Positions 8,988-16,941 are shown, numbered from the stretch's first letter. The stretch is DNA of 64,000 nucleotides from Nocardia sienata NBRC 100364 (GCF_001613205.1 NZ_BDBX01000003.1:248001-312000); one strand, 5' to 3'. Translations and numbers: made by a program. Notes: generated by a model from the letters alone, not told the origin.

Positions 8988-9356
8988 TCAGGACGCCGTG
9001 GGGTTCGCGCCCGCGGCGAGCGCGTCCGCCAGCGATTCGTGCACCGACAGCAACTTGTCGAGCCCGGTGAGCTCGACAGGACGGCGAACGGCGTCGGAGA
9101 CGACCACGCGCAGTCCGGCGCCGGGCTCGGCCGCCTCGGAGATCACGAGCAATACGCTCAAACCGGCCGACCCGAGAAAACCGACCTCCGACATGTCCAC
9201 GACCAGCGGGTCCCCGCCGCGCTGGGCGTCTTCGAGAGCGGCCTGCAACTGAGGCGCCGAAGCCATATCGACCTCACCCTGCACCGTGACGATCGCGGTT
9301 CCGTTCTCCGCCCGCACCGCTACATCGAGCAGGCGGGGCGAGCTGTCGCCGCTCAT
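8988..9356 (-). CDS. STAS-domain anti-sigma factor antagonist
   Basis: This 122-residue protein is a stand-alone STAS domain of the SpoIIAA/RsbV type. The segment VVDMSEVGFLGSAGLSVLL contains S63, the position that partner kinases phosphorylate. In the usual scheme the unphosphorylated form binds the RsbW-type kinase and frees its sigma factor. The ATG at 9356 is preceded by GGAGGAG seven bases upstream, which decides against the longer start at 9377. It is convergent with the phosphatase-kinase-regulator operon and divergent from the RsbW-like gene, so all five genes plausibly form one switch. No sigma factor gene is near. Confidence 0.9.
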   Translation of the reverse strand: MSGDSSPRLLDVAVRAENGTAIVTVQGEVDMASAPQLQAALEDAQRGGDPLVVDMSEVGFLGSAGLSVLLVISEAAEPGAGLRVVVSDAVRRPVELTGLDKLLSVHESLADALAAGANPTAS

Positions 9357-9744
9357 CGCTGCTCCTCCGGCTCGCAATTCGTCACTTTTCCACCTCTGCA
9401 GTATCGAGGCCCCGCCGCGCGGAACGCGACCGGGGCCGGCACAGATCTTCGTAACGAAATCTACCCGATCGCGAAATAGTAGTCACCGGCGCCGGCCGGG
9501 CCGGCGAATGCGTAATCCATGCCACGTTTGAGCCGGGTGCAGGGTTGATCACCGGGCGTGATCCGCAACGCATCGGGCTGCCGAGACCGGGGCGCGGCCT
9601 GTCCGGGGGACCGTTCGAATGCCCCGCGGACGAATGGGTATGGCTAGCAGTGAGCACAGAGTCCCCACAGGACAGCAAGCCGAACGCCACGGACCCGGTA
9701 CCGCCTACGCCGTCCGTCCGGCGAGACCTACAGGAGGCGATCAG
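9357..9744. other. divergent regulatory stretch between STAS and RsbW-like genes
   Basis: These 388 bases hold the promoters of the two diverging genes. Near 9443-9462 there is an imperfect palindrome with core TTCGTAACGAA. A weak GGGTAT element lies near 9637 without a well-spaced upstream GTTT box. A short frame, described separately, runs from 9650 to 9748. No longer coding frame is convincing. Confidence 0.5.
9443..9462. promoter_or_regulatory. imperfect palindrome, possible operator
   Basis: The core TTCGTAACGAA is a perfect 5+1+5 dyad, extended by AGAT on the left and ATCT on the right with one extra base. It lies 87 bases upstream of the STAS gene start in a divergent promoter region, the expected place for a regulator site. 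No specific regulator can be assigned. Confidence 0.35.
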
Positions 9745-9748
9745 GTGA
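9650..9748 (+). CDS. possible 32-codon upstream frame coupled to the RsbW-like gene
   Basis: A GTG at 9650 opens a frame of 32 codons (VSTESPQDSKPNATDPV...) whose TGA overlaps the GTG start of the RsbW-like gene as GTGA. No good ribosome-binding site precedes its own start, and the downstream gene has its own AGGAGG, so coupling may be accidental. It is recorded because the same arrangement recurs in this window. Confidence 0.25.
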   Translation: MSTESPQDSKPNATDPVPPTPSVRRDLQEAIR

Positions 9749-10164
9749 CGACGACCCGCCCGCCCGGGCTGGACAGTCCGCCGACGCGATGGGAGTTGCA
9801 GTTTCCGGCGAAAGCCGACCGGCTGGCCGAGGTCAGGCACCGGACACAGGAGTGGCTGGCACAGTGCCCGCTCGGTGAAGATCAGACTTATGACGTGCTG
9901 CTCGCCATAGGGGAGGCCTGCGCGAACGCGATCGAGCACGGTCACCGCGGCGACGGCGGCACCATCCGGCTGCGGATGGAGCGCGAGGCCGACGGTCTGC
10001 GCATCACCGTGGCCGATCACGGCCGCTGGAAGAGCCCCGCCCCCGGACCGGACCCGGTCCGGGGGCGCGGGATGGCCATCATCCGCGCGCTGGTTCCGGA
10101 GGTGGAGGTCATCATTTCCGCCGGCGGCACGACCGTCGAGATGCGGCTCCCGCTGCCTCGGTGA
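9745..10164 (+). CDS. RsbW-like serine kinase / anti-sigma factor (HATPase_c_2)
   Basis: This 139-residue protein is a GHKL ATPase of the anti-sigma type. The N box is visible as IGEACANAIEHGH (E57, N61), followed by VADHGRW and the glycine loop GRGMAII. Such proteins bind a sigma factor, or phosphorylate an STAS antagonist such as the one encoded next door. The GTG at 9745 is preceded by AGGAGG with a seven-base gap, so the open extension to 9619 is rejected. The neighbourhood (phosphatase, STAS protein, kinase) supports a partner-switching role, but the cognate sigma factor is not in the window. Confidence 0.88.
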   Translation: MTTTRPPGLDSPPTRWELQFPAKADRLAEVRHRTQEWLAQCPLGEDQTYDVLLAIGEACANAIEHGHRGDGGTIRLRMEREADGLRITVADHGRWKSPAPGPDPVRGRGMAIIRALVPEVEVIISAGGTTVEMRLPLPR

Positions 10165-10170
10165 GTACGA

Positions 10171-10187
10171 CCGGCGCGTCGCGCCGG
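10171..10187. terminator. stem-loop after the RsbW-like gene
   Basis: CCGGCGCG and CGCGCCGG form a perfect 8-bp stem separated by one base, so the RNA loop would use the innermost pairs. It lies seven bases after the RsbW-like stop, where a terminator is expected, and before a convergent small frame. Confidence 0.45.
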
Positions 10188-10197
10188 CTCGCCTGCC

Positions 10198-10434
10198 TCA
10201 GTCGAGGCGATAGAAACGCCAGAAACCGAAATCGTCGATCGGGCAGTCTCCGTACCCGTCCTCGTCGGCATCCACACTGCCACTATCCCCGCAGGGGACT
10301 CCGCCGTGGCCCACCCGCCGGGTGTCGGCCGTGGTGTCGCCGTGCTGCGCGAGACGACGCCGCGAGTGCGGATCCGGATCGATACGACGGACCCACCGTC
10401 GGGGCGAGTGGCGGCCGGTGCGCGACCGGTCCAT
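10198..10434 (-). CDS. small hypothetical protein with Asp-rich C-terminus
   Basis: This 78-residue frame has strong G/C preference at third codon positions, unlike a random open frame. Its C-terminal half reads GSVDADEDGYGDCPIDDFGF..., a DxDxDGxxD pattern like a calcium-binding loop, with two cysteines nine to twenty residues apart. The N-terminal half is Arg-rich and may be mis-started. It lies 37 bases downstream of metI on the same strand and convergent to the RsbW-like gene. I do not recognise a family. Existence is moderately supported; function is unknown. Confidence 0.45.
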   Translation of the reverse strand: MDRSRTGRHSPRRWVRRIDPDPHSRRRLAQHGDTTADTRRVGHGGVPCGDSGSVDADEDGYGDCPIDDFGFWRFYRLD

Positions 10435-10471
10435 CGCTGAGCCAGGAAGTCCGTGGACCGGCCGGTGACGG

Positions 10472-11134
10472 TCAGCGGCGCAGGACCCTGCGGGCGGTCC
10501 AGTTTCCGAGGAACTGGATACCCTGCACCCCTGCGATGATGATGAGGGTCGCCACCAGCGTGACTTCCCAGTCGAACCGCTGGTACCCGTACACCAGGGC
10601 GAAATCGCCGAGCCCGCCGCCGCCGACCGTGCCCGCCATGGCGGACATGTCCACGATGGCGATGATGACGAAGGTGTAGCCGAGGATCAGCGGGCCCAAT
10701 GCTTCGGGAATGAGCAGCGTCAGGATGATCCGCAGCGGTCCCGCGCCCATTGCGCGCGCCGCCTCGATCACCCCGGGATCCACTGTGACCAGATTCTGTT
10801 CCACGATCCGGGCGATCCCGAAGGAGGCGGCCACGATCATCACGAAGGCCGCCGCTTCGGTGCCGATGGTGGTACCCACCACTTCGAGCGTGATCGGGCC
10901 CAATGCGGCCAGCAGGATGATGAACGGAATCGGGCGCACGATATTGACCAGCACATTGAGCACCCAGTTGATCGGGCCGTTGGCCAGCAGCCCCCCCTTG
11001 CGGGTGGTGTAGAGCGCGGTGCCGAGGAAGAGCCCGACGAGGCCACCCACCACGAAGGTGAGCAGTACGAGATAGATGGTGGTGCCGACGGCCTCGGTGA
11101 GGACAGGCCGCAATTTGTCCCAATCGGTCTGCAT
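10472..11134 (-). CDS. metI: D-methionine ABC transporter permease MetI
   Basis: This 220-residue membrane protein is the permease of a methionine importer. It has about five transmembrane segments and the permease loop RAMGAGPLRIILTLLIPEALGPLI (EAA motif), plus the MetI phrase GGGGLGDFALVYGYQRFDWEV. The ATG at 11134 was chosen because it is 12 bases after the metN stop; the frame also runs to 11176. It is the last gene of metQ-metN-metI, transcribed leftward. Identification is firm at family level; the exact methionine isomer or derivative cannot be told. Confidence 0.93.
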   Translation of the reverse strand: MQTDWDKLRPVLTEAVGTTIYLVLLTFVVGGLVGLFLGTALYTTRKGGLLANGPINWVLNVLVNIVRPIPFIILLAALGPITLEVVGTTIGTEAAAFVMIVAASFGIARIVEQNLVTVDPGVIEAARAMGAGPLRIILTLLIPEALGPLILGYTFVIIAIVDMSAMAGTVGGGGLGDFALVYGYQRFDWEVTLVATLIIIAGVQGIQFLGNWTARRVLRR

Positions 11135-11145
11135 ATCGGTCCTCG

Positions 11146-12174
11146 CTACCGCTGATCCAGTTGGGCGATCACGCACTCGACGGCCTCGTCCGGGCCGTCG
11201 AGTGCGAGGGTGATACTGCCGAAGGTCTTGTCCTGCAGAGTGCCCACTCCGCCGTACACCACCTCGAAACCCACGCCTGCTCGCGCGGCGGTGGTGAGGG
11301 CGGGGCCGATACCCCGCGCGTCGTCGATATCGACCGTCACCAGCCGGCCCCGGTGCAGTTCGTCGAGGCGGCGCAGTTCCGCGGGGCCGGGGCGGTTGCG
11401 CAGCACCGTATCGACGAACGAACGGGTGGGGGCCGACTGCGGAGCGGCGAATACGTCGAAGGTCTTCGCCAGTTCCACGATCCGGCCTTCGGCCAGCACC
11501 GCGACCCGATCGGCGACCGCCCGGATGACATCCATCTCATGCGTGATCACCACGATGGTCACCCCCAGTTCGGTGTTGATCTTGCGCAGCAGGCGCAACA
11601 CCTCGCCGGTGGTTTCCGGGTCCAGCGCCGAGGTGGCCTCGTCCGCCAGCAACAGCGACGGCGAGGTCGCGAGCGCCCGCGCGATACCCACCCGCTGCTT
11701 CTGCCCACCCGAGAGCTGATCCGGGTAGCTGCGGGCCTTGTCGGAGAGTCCGACGAAGTCGAGCAGCTCGGCGAGGCGCTCCTTACGTTTCCCACGCGGC
11801 CAGCCCGCCACCTTCAGCGGGTACTCGATGTTCCCGGCCGCCGTCCGGGAGCGGAAGAGGTTGAACTGCTGGAAGACCATGCCGATATCGCGGCGGATCT
11901 GCCGCACCCGCGCCTCCGACACCCCGGTGATCGGGGTGCCGGAGATCTCGATGGTCCCACTGGTGGGTTTCTCCAGGGCGTTGACGAGCCGGACGAGGGT
12001 GCTCTTACCGGCGCCGGAGTAGCCGATCACGCCGAATATCTCGCCCTTCTCGATCCGGAGGTCGATATCGGACAGTGCCGTGTCCGCGCGCTTCCCGGTG
12101 CGGAAGGTCTTGGTCACCGCACGGAATTCGACCGCGGGAACCGCGAACTCCGTGCGGGTCGAGGTGTCGCTCAC
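11146..12174 (-). CDS. metN: methionine ABC transporter ATPase MetN with NIL domain
   Basis: This 342-residue ATPase has Walker A GYSGAGKST, Q-loop VFQQFNLF, signature LSGGQKQRVGIARAL, Walker B LLLADEATSALDPET and the switch histidine in VVITHEMDV. The C-terminal part (about 265-342) is the NIL domain that binds methionine and trans-inhibits the transporter. The GTG start at 12174 overlaps the metQ stop (GTGA), so the longer open frame to 12912 is a shadow of metQ. It works with MetI and MetQ encoded on either side. Confidence 0.95.
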   Translation of the reverse strand: MSDTSTRTEFAVPAVEFRAVTKTFRTGKRADTALSDIDLRIEKGEIFGVIGYSGAGKSTLVRLVNALEKPTSGTIEISGTPITGVSEARVRQIRRDIGMVFQQFNLFRSRTAAGNIEYPLKVAGWPRGKRKERLAELLDFVGLSDKARSYPDQLSGGQKQRVGIARALATSPSLLLADEATSALDPETTGEVLRLLRKINTELGVTIVVITHEMDVIRAVADRVAVLAEGRIVELAKTFDVFAAPQSAPTRSFVDTVLRNRPGPAELRRLDELHRGRLVTVDIDDARGIGPALTTAARAGVGFEVVYGGVGTLQDKTFGSITLALDGPDEAVECVIAQLDQR

Positions 12175-13040
12175 TTGCCGTCGCGGATCGTCTGCTGCAC
12201 CCGCTGCAGGATCGGCTCCAGCTCCGGGCCGCTGCGCCGTACCTCCACCGAGGTGCCCTTGGAAGATTCCGCGAGAGCCTGCTGGACCTCGGGGTCGTGC
12301 CAGATCTCGACCAGCCGCTGATAGGTCGGGTCCGCCTTGTCCTCGGCGCGGGTGACGAACGCGTTGATGTACGGTTCGGCACCCGGGCTGGACGGATCGT
12401 CCTTGTACAGAGCCGAGAGCGGATCGACACCGGACCGCTCCAGGTAGGTGTTGTTGATGACGGAACCGTCCACCGAGGCCAGCGACAGCGCGGTCTGCGC
12501 CGCGTCGACCGGGGTCACCTTCACCTTGGACGCGCCTCGATCGATATCGGCGGGGGAGGGCGCCAGGGTGTCCGAGGACAGTGTCACCAGGCCCGCGGCC
12601 TCCAGGACGAAGAGGGCGCGTGCCTGGTTGGAGGGGTCGTTGGGAATGGCGATCTCGCCGCCGGTGGGGATATCGGCGACCGACTTGTGCTTCTTCGAAT
12701 ACAGACCCAGCGGGACGATCTGGGTGGCGCCGATCGGGGTCAGGTCCGCGTTGTTGGCGACATTGTATTCGCCGAGGAACTGCAGGTGCTGGAAGAGATT
12801 GACGTCGATCTGTCCCTGCGTGAGAGCGATATTGGGCTGGGAGTAGTCGGAGTAGTTCGTGATCTGCAGGGTGATACCCGCATCCTGGGCCTTCTGCTCG
12901 AACACGTCCCACGCCGGATCGCTCTCGGTGGTACCTATACGCACCACATCGTCGGACCCGGCGCTGCCGCCGCAGCCGGTGAGGGCGAGTGCCGCGGCGA
13001 TGGTCAACGCCGGTATCGCCAGTACCCGTGGGAATTTCAA
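12171..13040 (-). CDS. metQ: MetQ methionine-binding lipoprotein
   Basis: This 289-residue lipoprotein delivers methionine to MetNI. A basic start, hydrophobic segment and lipobox LTGC with acyl-Cys at about residue 23 are present, followed by the NLPA family body (IGTTESDPAWDVFEQKAQD, YNVANNADLTPIGATQIVPLGLYSKKHKS). I chose the TTG at 13040, preceded by GGGAGCAGGCG, because upstream in-frame ATG 13172 would put a long basic stretch before the signal peptide. It is the first gene of the metQNI operon and diverges from a decayed paralogue. Confidence 0.92.
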   Translation of the reverse strand: MKFPRVLAIPALTIAAALALTGCGGSAGSDDVVRIGTTESDPAWDVFEQKAQDAGITLQITNYSDYSQPNIALTQGQIDVNLFQHLQFLGEYNVANNADLTPIGATQIVPLGLYSKKHKSVADIPTGGEIAIPNDPSNQARALFVLEAAGLVTLSSDTLAPSPADIDRGASKVKVTPVDAAQTALSLASVDGSVINNTYLERSGVDPLSALYKDDPSSPGAEPYINAFVTRAEDKADPTYQRLVEIWHDPEVQQALAESSKGTSVEVRRSGPELEPILQRVQQTIRDGK

Positions 13041-13173
13041 CGCCTGCTCCCGAATGCTCGTGGCCGTGTGGACTCGATCATCCAAGCGGTGGGCGCGCGG
13101 GCCCGGCAACGGTTGGGATTGGGCTGAACGAAATCCTGGCCGGAGCGGGATGTGACCGCCTAGTTTGCGCACA

Positions 13174-13810
13174 ATGCGAGGTCTGCGTCGTTTTGCCGTT
13201 GTTTCGGTCCTGCTCGCGCTGGCCGCGCTCCTGCCCGCCTGCGGTGCGGACCGCGACCCCGACGTGGTGCGGATCGGCGTGAACGATCTGGCCCTAACGC
13301 ACTGGGAGGTCTACCGGGAGAAAGCGCCACCGAGATCTTCCCACTGACCCTCTACTCGAAGAAACACGAGTCGGTGGCCGATATCCCGCCCGGCGGCGAG
13401 ATCACCCGGAGCAACAATCCCGCCAACCGTGTGCGGCCGCTGCTCGGGCCGGCCGCGGCGGGGTTGATCGTCCTGAAGGGCGGCGCCGGCTGGGATTCGC
13501 GCATCGAGGATGTGGACACCGCGGCGTCGCGGGTCCGGCTGACCCCCATGCCGACGATGTCGTCTACACCGACGATCCGCAGCGTCCGGAACTGGCCCAG
13601 TACATCAATATCTTCGCCGCCCGAGCCGAGGACAAGGGCGACCCGACGCTGCTGGCCCTGGCCGAGTTGTACCACGATCCCGCCGTAGCGGCGGCCATCC
13701 GGGCCGAGTCCGGTTACGACGGAATCTTCAAGTACAACGATCCGGCCGAGCTGCGGGCCACTCTCGCCGAACTGGAAGCCACGTTCCGGGACCGCTCCGG
13801 ACCCCGGTGA
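13174..13810 (+). pseudogene. decayed second metQ-like lipoprotein gene
   Basis: The remnant starts as a normal lipoprotein (ATG 13174, lipobox LLPAC, then DPDVVRIGVNDLALTHWEVYREKA) and is clearly related to the adjacent metQ. Around 13330 it loses some fifty residues and changes frame, resuming as PLTLYSKKHESVADIPPGGEIT. Near 13545 it changes frame again, loses about 25 residues, and ends with YINIFAARAEDKGDPTLLALAELYHDPAVAAAI to a TGA at 13810. Three frames are needed to read it, so it cannot make a working protein. The intact metQ in head-to-head orientation suggests redundancy after duplication or transfer. Confidence 0.85.
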
Positions 13811-13853
13811 GTTCGTCGGCGCATGCTACGGCCGGTCGGCCCCCCGGCCGGGT

Positions 13854-15026
13854 TCACCGAGCGGCGGCCAGCACTGCCGCGAGGCCTTCTCGCAGGTCCT
13901 TGACGAAATACTCGGGAACCTCCAGCGACGGGAAATGCCCTCCGGTCTCGGGCGACCTCCATCGGACGATTCGTCGGTACCGCTCCTGTGCCCAAGGGCG
14001 CGGACACTTCTCGATGTCGCGGGGATACATGGTGATTGCCGACGGGACGTCGACCCGGAGTTCGGGGTCGAGCGAGTTGTGGCTTTCGTAGTAGATGCGG
14101 GCCGCCGAGGCGCCGGTCCGCGTCAGCCAATACAGGGTGACGTCGTCGAGAATTCGGTCTCTGGAAATCGTCTCGAACGGGCTGTTTTCGGTATCGCTCC
14201 ACTCGGCGAACTTGTCGAGGATCCAGGCAAGTAGCCCGACCGGTGAGTCGACGAGCGAGTAGCCGATGGTCTGCGGTCGGGTCGCCTGCTGTTTCGCGTA
14301 TGCCGCGCGGTGGCGCCAGAAATCGCTGGTTTGCTCGGCCCATGTGCGCTCGGCTGCCGTCAGCCCGTCCGTCGTCAACCCGGGCGGTGCCTCCGCGAAC
14401 AGGGTGTGAATGCCGAGAACACGCGCCGGGAACCTGCCGCCGAGAACCGTGGTGATGTTGCCTCCCCAGTCGCCGCCGTGGGCCAGGAACTCGGTGTAAC
14501 CGAGCCTCTCCATCAGTTCGACCCATGCGGCCGCTATCTTTTCGGTTCCCCAGCCGGTGGTGGCCGGCCTATCGCTGTAGCCGAAGCCCGGTAGCGAGGG
14601 AACCACGACGTGGAACGCCGGCGCGTCCACATCTTTCGGATCTGCCAGCTCGTCCACTACATCGATGAACTCGGCAATGCTGCCCGGCCAGCCGTGCGTC
14701 AAGACCAGCGGAGTGGCATCTGCGCGCGCGGAGCGGCGGTGCAGAAAGTGGATTCCCAGACCATCGATGGTCGTGCGGAACTGGCCGATCCGGTTGAGGC
14801 GCGCTTCGAACGACCGCCAGTTGTACTCGGTGCGCCAGTAGTGCACGACCTCGATGAGGTCGGCGAGCGGAACGCCCTGCTCCCACCGGCGACGGCCGGA
14901 CGCGGCGCGGTGGACCGTCTCGGCTTCCGGTAACCGCGCCGCGACCAACCGCGCGCGCAGATCATCGAGGTCGGCGTCGGTTGCGTGAGCTTCGAATGCT
15001 TGTACGTCGCTGGTCGGACGGGGCAT
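13854..15026 (-). CDS. epoxide hydrolase (EHN-type alpha/beta hydrolase)
   Basis: This 390-residue protein has an N-terminal epoxide-hydrolase (EHN) domain (about 1-110) and an alpha/beta-hydrolase core. The oxyanion-hole motif HGWPGS (about 111-116) and the nucleophile D186 in GGDWGGN are visible. Two tyrosine-bearing lid segments and the catalytic histidine in GGHFPSLEVPE near residue 366 are also present. It should open epoxides of bulky organic substrates to diols. The ATG at 15026 has AGGAGG four bases upstream. The divergent CGNR-type regulator gene starts about 100 bases away and may control it. Confidence 0.9.
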   Translation of the reverse strand: MPRPTSDVQAFEAHATDADLDDLRARLVAARLPEAETVHRAASGRRRWEQGVPLADLIEVVHYWRTEYNWRSFEARLNRIGQFRTTIDGLGIHFLHRRSARADATPLVLTHGWPGSIAEFIDVVDELADPKDVDAPAFHVVVPSLPGFGYSDRPATTGWGTEKIAAAWVELMERLGYTEFLAHGGDWGGNITTVLGGRFPARVLGIHTLFAEAPPGLTTDGLTAAERTWAEQTSDFWRHRAAYAKQQATRPQTIGYSLVDSPVGLLAWILDKFAEWSDTENSPFETISRDRILDDVTLYWLTRTGASAARIYYESHNSLDPELRVDVPSAITMYPRDIEKCPRPWAQERYRRIVRWRSPETGGHFPSLEVPEYFVKDLREGLAAVLAAAR

Positions 15027-15129
15027 GAGACCTCCTGGCCATCGCGGAACCGGCAACGACCTATCGTGAACCGGCATAGACGGTTCTAACATGCCTTCGA
15101 GTCGGTGCGCAACCGGCTATGGTGGTTCC

Positions 15130-15717
15130 ATGCCTGGTGGGTTTCCTGACTTTCGCCTCGGTAGCGTGCTGGCCACAAGCTTCACGGCGACCCTGACGGA
15201 GCGTTGTGGCGACGCTGTGGAGCGCATACCCACGCCGCAGCGACTCCTCGACTGGCTGGCAGTGAACGGCCTGGCCGTGGAGTCCTGTACCGCCGCCCAG
15301 CTCGAACTCGCCCGGGAACTGAGGGAATCGATCCACGCCGCCGTGACAGCGGCCGCGATCCGAGACGTTCTCCCCGCGTGTGCTGTCCGAGTCATCAACG
15401 ACTGCAGCGTTCGGGGTCGGGCGGCGGCTGTCCTGACGCCCGAGGGCAATCGGCAATGGCGACTCGGCTCGGCCTCCGGCGTCGAAGATGCCCTGGGCGT
15501 AATCGCCGCCGACGCGATCGGCATCATCGCCGGCGAACGAGACGGAAAATTGGCCTTGTGCGCATCGCCGACCTGCCGGGCCGCCTTCTTCGATACCAGT
15601 CGAAGTCGCACTCGCAAATGGTGTGACATGAACACGTGCGGCAATCGTGAGAAGAAGGCGCGCTTCAATGCCAACCAGCGCAAGAACGCGCCTGCCGCAC
15701 GCACGGGTGGCGGCTGA
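15130..15717 (+). CDS. CGNR zinc-finger (ABATE-domain) putative regulator
   Basis: This 195-residue protein combines an N-terminal ABATE-type region with a C-terminal CGNR zinc finger. The visible ligands and motif are CASPTCRAAFFDTSRSRTRKWC followed by CGNREKKARF. Such proteins are presumed stress-responsive DNA-binding regulators. The ATG at 15130 was preferred to the open 15091 start because it aligns with the usual length and the gap to the divergent epoxide hydrolase gene. The divergent arrangement suggests control of that hydrolase. Activity has not been shown for most members. Confidence 0.85.
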   Translation: MPGGFPDFRLGSVLATSFTATLTERCGDAVERIPTPQRLLDWLAVNGLAVESCTAAQLELARELRESIHAAVTAAAIRDVLPACAVRVINDCSVRGRAAAVLTPEGNRQWRLGSASGVEDALGVIAADAIGIIAGERDGKLALCASPTCRAAFFDTSRSRTRKWCDMNTCGNREKKARFNANQRKNAPAARTGGG

Positions 15718-15748
15718 CCCGGCCTCCCCCCGGAGGGTGGGGCCGGTA
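15718..15748. terminator. stem-loop after the CGNR gene
   Basis: CCGGCC with flanking C-runs pairs imperfectly with the GGGTGGGGCCGG tract immediately after the CGNR stop codon. Mismatches make the stem longer but uneven. The position directly after the gene supports a terminator. Confidence 0.4.
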
Positions 15749-16004
15749 GGAGAAGATCGGCCGGACTGTCGGCCGCCTACCCGCTCGCCCCACCACACAG
15801 CTCTTTATGCCGCGTGTGTCCACCGTCGCGGCTACCACAAGGGCGGCGGTGCGGAAAGTATGAGCCGGCACAGGGCTCGGCCCGCGCCGTGGCGTGATCG
15901 GTACCGATGGACGAGGATGAGCCGGAATCGGAAATATCGGTCCGGCGCGGCCGGCGCGGGACCGGGATGGATGCGCGGCGAAACAGGGCGGCCCGCCGGA
16001 GCGG

Positions 16005-16608
16005 GTGCTGATGGCGGCGGTCTGGGACCGATTCCGGCTGTTCGATATCGGCGATCTGCTGGTGCATCGCGGGACGTAGCCTGCTGTCGCTGACGGTGAT
16101 GACGGTCTCGGCGGCGCTGCTGGTAGCGGTGTTCGGCATCTCCGGCTCGGTCACCGGTTCGGTCGACAAACTCGTCGCCGGACTCGGCGGCCGAGCGGTC
16201 CTCGAGGTCAGCGGCATCACCGACGCCGGATTCGGCCAGGATCTGCTGGGGCCGATCGCGGCGGCCCCGGGCGTGCGGACCGCGGTGCCCATGCTGCGCG
16301 CGCAGACCGGGGCGGACGCTGATCGGGGCCCTGCTGATCGGGCCCTGCTGATCGGTGCCGATGCCCGGATCGCCGAACTGGGCAGTTCTCTCACCGGCTC
16401 GCTGGGCAGTGATGCCGCGAAGCTGCTGAACGTACCCAACGGCGTGCTGACCGGCGCGGCCATGGGCTATCAGGAGGGGGACACCTTCCCGCTGGGCACC
16501 GGTACCGCCACGGTGGCCGGGATCCTGGATGCCCACTCTCATGCTGTCGGTACTGGACCGGCGTCGCAGCGCCCGGCCCGGAATCCGGTGGTGCGGCCGT
16601 ACTCGTAG
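16005..16608 (+). pseudogene. frameshifted and truncated FtsX/MacB-like ABC permease
   Basis: The remnant begins VLMAAVWDRFRLFDIGDLLVHR (GTG 16005) and then hits TAG at 16077. One frame over, the text continues as GRSLLSLTVMTVSAALLVAVFG and GSVTGSVDKLVAGLGG, the first transmembrane helix and start of the extracellular domain of an FtsX-type permease. An extra G in the run at 16070-16073 explains the shift. The second part stops at 16608 after VAGILDAHSHA, so the rest of the permease (three helices) is missing. No ATPase partner is adjacent. Confidence 0.75.
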
Positions 16609-16937
16609 CGGGTGCCAGGGGGGCGGCGATGGTGGCGGTGACGAGCAGGGCCCGCCCCGGACACCGTGGCCGGCGAGCGACCGGCATCGCCGGAAGCTAA
16701 TTCTCGCGGTGCGTGTGGCGCCGTCGAACCGGGGAATTCGGTGAAGCGGGCCGGCGCGGTCCGTCTTTTCCTGCGCCCGGTCCCAACCCCCCGATCGGGC
16801 ATCGCGTGCTATGGACAGATGACTGGACAGGTGTAACCATCGGTGTACAGCCGGGAGTGCGTGGCTGTACCGACCGACGAGAGGATCCTGCGCATGAGCG
16901 ACCGGAAACAGGTGGGCGGAAACGGCGGTGGCCGACA
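16609..16937. other. gene-free stretch before the SRPBCC gene
   Basis: These 329 bases follow the permease remnant. They hold a direct repeat of GGACAG (around 16813 and 16825), a stem-loop (16841-16872) and a 15-codon frame coupled to the next gene, both listed separately. No further permease sequence is recognisable. Confidence 0.45.
16841..16872 (+). promoter_or_regulatory. stem-loop in the SRPBCC gene leader
   Basis: GTACAGCC and GGCTGTAC form a perfect 8-bp stem with a 10-base loop, extended by CGG/CCG around a two-base bulge. It lies just upstream of a small ORF and 66 bases before the SRPBCC start, so it could be an operator or an mRNA leader hairpin. Confidence 0.4.
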
Positions 16938-16941
16938 ATGA
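16894..16941 (+). CDS. possible 15-codon leader ORF coupled to the SRPBCC gene
   Basis: ATG 16894 has the ribosome-binding-site-like AGAGGA eight bases upstream and opens a 15-residue frame, MSDRKQVGGNGGGRQ. Its TGA overlaps the ATG of the SRPBCC gene (ATGA at 16938-16941). The downstream gene lacks a good site of its own, so coupling through this leader is plausible. Confidence 0.4.
   Translation: MSDRKQVGGNGGGRQ

Noticed and set aside
8964..8988. Terminator between the Rcp1-like and STAS genes
   Set aside because: CCGCGCGG and AGCCGGATCCGGCT are palindromes without a usable loop; too weak to call.
9600..9660. Stress-sigma (GTTT...GGGTAT) promoter before the RsbW-like gene
   Set aside because: GGGTAT is present near 9637 but the upstream GTTC is about 19 bases away, longer than the usual spacing, so the match is not counted.
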